From CAZQEZ01 sp964592475 (GTDB lineage Bacteria > Bacteroidota > Bacteroidia > Cytophagales > Cyclobacteriaceae), in NCBI GenBank assembly GCA_964592475.1, contig CAZQEZ010000033.1, positions 1 through 35,575 of the forward strand: a stretch of 35,575 nt of DNA. The letters run 5' to 3'. The notes beneath the pieces are model-generated. The model did no database searches, had not been told where the DNA came from, and saw only the letters and a program-made list of their open reading frames with translations. Below are positions 31,864 to 35,575 of the stretch, in pieces (position 1 is the first letter of the stretch; each line of letters begins with the position of its first letter). A program made the position numbers and the translations under genes.

Positions 31864-33192
31864 ATGCTTAATTTATCAAAGAACAGTATAGTTAAATTAA
31901 CAAAAATAGAAGATCTTGAAACCCTGAGGGTTCTACAAACACCCAAGGCTAGTAAACTTTTGGCAAAGTGGGTAGTGGGTATACTTGCGCTGCTATTCCT
32001 GATTATGTTTTTACCCTGGCAGCAAAATATAAGAGGCAATGGAAAGGTTACAGCACTCGATCCTGAAAACCGTCCTCAGCAAGTAGAAACAGTAATCGCG
32101 GGCCGTATTGAAGATTGGAGAGTGCAAGAAGGGCAATACGTCCATCGTGGTGATACTATTATGAGAATATCAGAGGTAAAAGATAAGTTTTTTGACCCTG
32201 AAATGTTGAGCCGTTTAAAAGAACAAATGAATGCTAAGGAAGCTAGTATTGAGGCCAAGGAGAACAAGGTACAGGCACTTGAAAATCAAATTGAAGCACT
32301 TCACAACCTTTTAAAGTTTAAGCTTCAACAAATGAACAACAAGATAAAACAGGCTCAAATCAAGGTTCAAGAAGATAGCATTAATTATGAAATTGCAAAA
32401 AATCAACTGGATCGTTTTCAGGTACTGTACGACAGCGGTAATATTAGCTTGAATAAATATCAGCAATACGAGTTAAAAGTAGTTGAAACTCAAGCTAAGT
32501 ACCAAAATACTCAAAATAATTTCGCGATTGTTTTAGTGGATTTAAGTACTTTGGAAGCTGAGATGATGGATAAGATCAGCAAAGCAGAATCTGATTTAGC
32601 GGCTACAATATCTGATTTAAACGATGCTAAAGGTAGTCTCTATAAACTGCGAATAAATTATGCTAACATGTCTAAACGTAACGAGCAATACACCATCATA
32701 GCTCCTCAAGATGGCCACGTGGTAAAGGCGTTGAAAACAGGTATAGGAGAAACAATTAAAGAAGGAGAGCCAGTAGTTACTGTTATGCCGGAGCGTCCGG
32801 ATATAGCCGTGGAACTTTATGTAAAAGCCATGGATGTACCGTTGCTGGAGAAAGCTCGGGAAGTTCGTTTAGAGTTTGATGGATGGCCTGCATTGCAATT
32901 TGCCGGCTGGCCAAATGTGGCCGTGGGTACATTTGGCGGCCGTATACAAGTGATAGATTATGTGGATAGTAAAAATGGCACATACCGAATACTAGTAACT
33001 CCTGACCCTGATCAGGAGCCATGGCCTGAGCAGTTGCGCATGGGTTCTGGTGTTTACGGATGGGCGATGCTCGATGAAGTACCTATTTGGTATGAAATCT
33101 GGCGACAGCTCAATGGTTTCCCGCCAAGCCTTGAGGAAGAGCCAGGAAAGAAAGAGAATGAAAAAGGAGCTAAAGCTTTGGTGAATAAATAA
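31864..33192 (+). CDS. HlyD-family periplasmic adaptor
   Basis: A 442-residue membrane-fusion protein. A cytosolic N-terminus of about 33 residues and one membrane helix (34-51, KWVVGILALLFLIMFLPW) are followed by a split lipoyl domain (GNGKVTALDP, then VETVIAGRIEDWRVQEGQYV, with its second half at IIAPQDGHVVKALKTGIGETIKEGEPVVTV). Between the halves is a long coiled coil (about 112-270), and a beta-barrel domain follows. This is the HlyD layout, with an inner-membrane anchor and no lipobox, bridging an ABC exporter to a TolC channel. It lies 17 bases after the ABC gene and four bases before the TolC-like gene. The coiled-coil length fits contact with an outer-membrane channel. Confidence 0.92.
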   Translation: MLNLSKNSIVKLTKIEDLETLRVLQTPKASKLLAKWVVGILALLFLIMFLPWQQNIRGNGKVTALDPENRPQQVETVIAGRIEDWRVQEGQYVHRGDTIMRISEVKDKFFDPEMLSRLKEQMNAKEASIEAKENKVQALENQIEALHNLLKFKLQQMNNKIKQAQIKVQEDSINYEIAKNQLDRFQVLYDSGNISLNKYQQYELKVVETQAKYQNTQNNFAIVLVDLSTLEAEMMDKISKAESDLAATISDLNDAKGSLYKLRINYANMSKRNEQYTIIAPQDGHVVKALKTGIGETIKEGEPVVTVMPERPDIAVELYVKAMDVPLLEKAREVRLEFDGWPALQFAGWPNVAVGTFGGRIQVIDYVDSKNGTYRILVTPDPDQEPWPEQLRMGSGVYGWAMLDEVPIWYEIWRQLNGFPPSLEEEPGKKENEKGAKALVNK

Positions 33193-33196
33193 TTTA

Positions 33197-34627
33197 ATGA
33201 TGCGTAAATTGTTCATTGTTTGGTTGGCTGTTTATTCTCCTTTATTTGTTGCTGCTCAAGACTCTATCGTTCATGAGAGTATTTCAGCAGTTTCCATGGA
33301 GCAGCTTTACGAAGTGATATTACAGAACCATCCAATAGTAAAGCAAGCTGAGCTGCTTGACGATGCAGCACGGCAAGAAATAATGTACGCTCGCGGCTTT
33401 TTTGACCCCAAGGTAGAAGTAAGCTATGATGCAAAAGAGTTTAAAGGTTCTGATTATTTCAATATTTGGGATAATGTGCTAAAAGTGCCTGTTTGGTTCA
33501 ATACTGATTTAAAGCTAGGATATGAACGTAATACCGGCCAGTTTCTCGACGATGGTCTTACCACTCCTGAAGATGGTTTAATTTATGCAGGAGTATCGTT
33601 GCCTATCGGGCAAGGTCTTATCATTGATAGCAGAAGGGCAACAGTGAGGCAAGCTCAGTTAATGCAAGGGATAGCAGATGCGGAGCAAGTAAAAATGATT
33701 AATAAAGTACTGCTTCAAGCTAATAAAGATTATTGGAACTGGTATTGGAGTTACAATAATTTTGAGTTATATACTGAAGCTTTATCATTAGCACAAACGC
33801 GTCTTAAAGCTATTAAAAGCAATGTGGAAATGGGCGATTATGCTCCTATTGACTCTGTAGAAGCAAAAATTATAGTTCAGTCCAGAAGTATCGAACGTCG
33901 CCAAGCTTTTGTGGATTTTATTAACGCAGGCCTTATTCTTTCTAATCACTTGTGGAATGATGAAGGAAGCCCGGTGGTATTATCAGAAAATGCATACCCG
34001 GTAGCTCCTGACTCTTTGTGGCAATTTTTAGGAATAGATACTTTGTATGCCCTTATAGATCTGGCCAGAGAAAATCACCCTGAGCTTGTAAAACTCAGTT
34101 TGAAACAACAACAATTAGAAATTGAAAGGCGTCTCAACGTTGAGAACCTCAAACCGGTGCTGAATTTAAACTATAATTTCTTGACTGAAGGTACTGGTTC
34201 ACCCTTGGATAGAAATGGCCAATTTTTCACCAATGATTATAAATTAGGGGTAGAATTTTCCTTTCCGTTATTTTTAAGAAAAGAAAGGGCTAAATTACAG
34301 AAGACAAATATCAAATTAATAGAAAATAATTTCGCTCAAGTACAGGCAAAACGTGAAATAGTGAATGAAATTAATACTAGTTTTAACGAGCTTCAAACGC
34401 TATATAATTTAATAGACGAACAAGCAAGCAAGGTAGAAAACTATGAGGATCTACTGTCAGCAGAAATTCTAAATTTTACTAATGGAGAAAGTTCTGTCTT
34501 TTTGGTTAACTCTCGTGAATCGAAATTAATTGAATCCAGGTTGAAATTATTATCATTTGAAGTGAAATATCAAAAGGCTAAGGCCGTGTTGTATTGGGCT
34601 GCTGGTGCGCCTAATCTGGAATTATAA
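33197..34627 (+). CDS. TolC-family outer-membrane channel protein
   Basis: A 476-residue protein with a signal peptide (about 1-21; starts at consecutive ATGs, 33197 or 33200). It shows the duplicated OEP pattern: an N-terminal repeat (ISAVSMEQLYEVILQNHPIVKQAE, then LPIGQGLIIDSRRATVRQAQL) and a second repeat (LYALIDLARENHPELVKLSLKQQQLEIERR, then LEFSFPLFLRKERAKLQK), with long helices and a strand-forming segment. It would trimerise into the outer-membrane exit duct for the ABC and HlyD-like proteins encoded just upstream, from which it is separated by four bases. Its stop directly abuts the stop of the convergent gene, with no spacer. Confidence 0.9.
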   Translation: MMRKLFIVWLAVYSPLFVAAQDSIVHESISAVSMEQLYEVILQNHPIVKQAELLDDAARQEIMYARGFFDPKVEVSYDAKEFKGSDYFNIWDNVLKVPVWFNTDLKLGYERNTGQFLDDGLTTPEDGLIYAGVSLPIGQGLIIDSRRATVRQAQLMQGIADAEQVKMINKVLLQANKDYWNWYWSYNNFELYTEALSLAQTRLKAIKSNVEMGDYAPIDSVEAKIIVQSRSIERRQAFVDFINAGLILSNHLWNDEGSPVVLSENAYPVAPDSLWQFLGIDTLYALIDLARENHPELVKLSLKQQQLEIERRLNVENLKPVLNLNYNFLTEGTGSPLDRNGQFFTNDYKLGVEFSFPLFLRKERAKLQKTNIKLIENNFAQVQAKREIVNEINTSFNELQTLYNLIDEQASKVENYEDLLSAEILNFTNGESSVFLVNSRESKLIESRLKLLSFEVKYQKAKAVLYWAAGAPNLEL

Positions 34628-35176
34628 CTACCAGTCAGTCTGAGAAGCCTTTTCTATGATAGCTTTTTTGGGAATTTCTTTCATGGCAGTTTTTAATGCC
34701 TCAGCCAATTCATTAGCAGAGGTTTTTGCCTCTTCCTGATAACCTTTCCAGGCTTTTTTCCTGCGTTGATTCGGTTCGGATAATGATTGTACTGCGCTTT
34801 TATCAGCTTTGTAACGACTAAAACGATCCCGGCTGTAGGGCATGAAATGAAAATCGTTAATAAAGTACCGGTATTTGTTCTCTTTTATTTCTACCAAAAA
34901 ATTAAAGAAAATACGACCTTCAATACTTTTTAACAGTTTTGATTTATAAGCCCAAAAACCACAGGTAGCTTTCACATTGTTCAGGCTATCTGCACTTACA
35001 AGCGTACAGCCTTCCTGCTCCTGCACAAAGGTGTAAGCATTGAGCCACAATGTAGCAGAAGGCACCGAATCAGTCTCCACCACAGAATAGATATCCCAGG
35101 GGTATTCCTTGTTTTCTTGCGCATTGCTGCTGAAGTTGGATAAAAGCAGCAGGTAAAATAAAATTAATTTTTTCAT
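34628..35176 (-). CDS. Small exported protein, possibly DUF4468
   Basis: A 182-residue protein with a signal peptide (about 1-19, KLILFYLLLLSNFSSNAQ). The mature part has alternating strands: ATLWLNAYTFVQEQ, then GRIFFNFLVEIKENKYRYFINDFHFMP, then a helical C-terminus. The VEIKENKYRYxxxDF pattern is reminiscent of DUF4468 (a TBP-like fold of unknown function), but I hold this loosely. Its start codon lies only two bases beyond the T-run of the terminator hairpin that follows the porin gene, so its leader is either that hairpin or it depends on read-through. It ends directly against the TolC-like stop. Confidence 0.65.
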   Translation of the reverse strand: MKKLILFYLLLLSNFSSNAQENKEYPWDIYSVVETDSVPSATLWLNAYTFVQEQEGCTLVSADSLNNVKATCGFWAYKSKLLKSIEGRIFFNFLVEIKENKYRYFINDFHFMPYSRDRFSRYKADKSAVQSLSEPNQRRKKAWKGYQEEAKTSANELAEALKTAMKEIPKKAIIEKASQTDW

Positions 35177-35178
35177 AG

Positions 35179-35209
35179 AAAAAAATAGCCCACCATTAAG
35201 GTGGACTAT
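35179..35209 (-). terminator. Rho-independent terminator after the porin gene
   Basis: Read on the minus strand, ATAGTCCACC (35209-35200) pairs with GGTGGGCTAT (35194-35185), ten pairs with one G-U wobble, around a five-base loop (TTAAT). A run of seven Ts follows (35185-35179). It lies 25 bases after the porin stop and is the most compact terminator in the window. The next start codon (35176) follows directly. Confidence 0.8.
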
Positions 35210-35233
35210 CCCATTAAACTTAAATAAAATTAA

Positions 35234-35575
35234 TTAGAAGCTATATACTGCTGCCAATAAGAATGAAAGCATAGAGCTTTTGGTATCACCATCATCAGTG
35301 AAATCATTAGAGAAGAGGTCAGCTCTAACTTCAGGGATAAAACGTAGGTTACCAATTGTATGGTTAGTAGATAATGTAAATGCTATAACACTTCCATTGC
35401 CTTCGTTGTCTAAAGGAAAAGTTTCATCAGATAAATAGCCATTGCTTACGCTAAAATATTCGCCTCGTAAACCAATACCAAAGGCATCCGAAACTGTTAA
35501 TGAAGGATACAAAGCAACTCCAAAAAAAGATCCGGGATCAACACCTTCAACCTCTGTACCAGTTACCTGGTAAGA
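35234..35575 (-). CDS. BBP2-like outer-membrane porin (5' end missing)
   Basis: The reading frame stays open from the right edge to the stop at 35234, about 113 codons; the N-terminus is outside the window. The sequence alternates polar and hydrophobic residues as in beta strands: FFGVALYPSLTVSDAFGIGLRGEYF, then VIAFTLSTNHTIGNLRFIPEVRADLFSN, then MLSFLLAAVYSF, which ends in the C-terminal Phe typical of outer-membrane proteins. DAFGxGLRxEYF and the final RFIPExR...AAVYSF resemble the Bacteroidota OmpL-like beta-barrel porin-2 family. The role would be a diffusion channel; the substrate is unknown. Confidence 0.75.
   Translation of the reverse strand, partial: SYQVTGTEVEGVDPGSFFGVALYPSLTVSDAFGIGLRGEYFSVSNGYLSDETFPLDNEGNGSVIAFTLSTNHTIGNLRFIPEVRADLFSNDFTDDGDTKSSMLSFLLAAVYSF

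Noticed and set aside
1..35575. CRISPR arrays, tRNA/rRNA genes, transposases or integrase sites
   Set aside because: No regularly spaced repeats, cloverleaf-forming segments or recombinase-like proteins were seen in any gap or frame.

Overview
The window is chromosomal DNA from a Bacteroidota bacterium, most likely of the Cytophagales type. The evidence is a gliding-motility lipoprotein GldH next to a RicT/PSP1 protein, a GWxTD-domain protein, a Bat-type VWA/TPR locus, a BBP2-like porin, AT-rich Shine-Dalgarno-poor gene starts, and promoter elements of the phylum's TTTG-N19-TAnnTTTG type (best case at 11214-11244, ahead of rplM). Genes are densely packed. I see no tRNA, rRNA, CRISPR array, insertion sequence or phage gene, and nothing that marks a recently acquired island.

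Layout. 1-2688: a methyltransferase cut by the left edge, then a GWxTD protein overlapping an rRNA methyltransferase (rlmB). 2698-3654: an aldose-1-epimerase-like protein. 3803-5983: a short Bat-like operon (VWA protein plus two TPR/Gln-rich proteins). 5987-8449: a large exported protein joining a CAP domain to an OmpA-like domain. 8650-10435: a two-component response regulator and histidine kinase, followed by a small RluA-type pseudouridine synthase. 11298-13918: the translation cluster rplM-rpsI-rpsB-tsf, with one terminator hairpin between rpsB and tsf and another after tsf. 14007-15772: peptidase E overlapping a K+ channel with an RCK domain. 15787-18732 (minus): purD-ricT-gldH. 18805-20994 (minus): RecQ. 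21247-22323: mannose-1-phosphate guanylyltransferase. 22333-23910 (minus): a universal stress protein and a DUF4230 protein. 24051-25847: an ABC exporter. 25895-27176: divergent TetR and Fur regulators. 27252-29315: an S9 prolyl-oligopeptidase-type peptidase. 29636-34627: a three-gene tripartite export operon (HlyB-like ABC protein, HlyD-like adaptor, TolC-like outer-membrane protein). 34628-35575 (minus): a small secreted protein and a porin cut by the right edge.

Most of the window is housekeeping. The most unusual item is the tripartite export operon: its ABC subunit keeps Walker A and the Q-loop but has lost the LSGGQ signature, the Walker B Asp, the D-loop and the H-loop His, and no cargo gene is visible beside it. 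Next are the CAP-OmpA hybrid protein, the reduced Bat locus without its usual MoxR/DUF58 partners, and the RNA hairpins placed between rpsB and tsf and directly against the start codon of the gene at 34628-35176. Three genes (histidine kinase, rplM, DUF4230) appear to use TTG or GTG starts.
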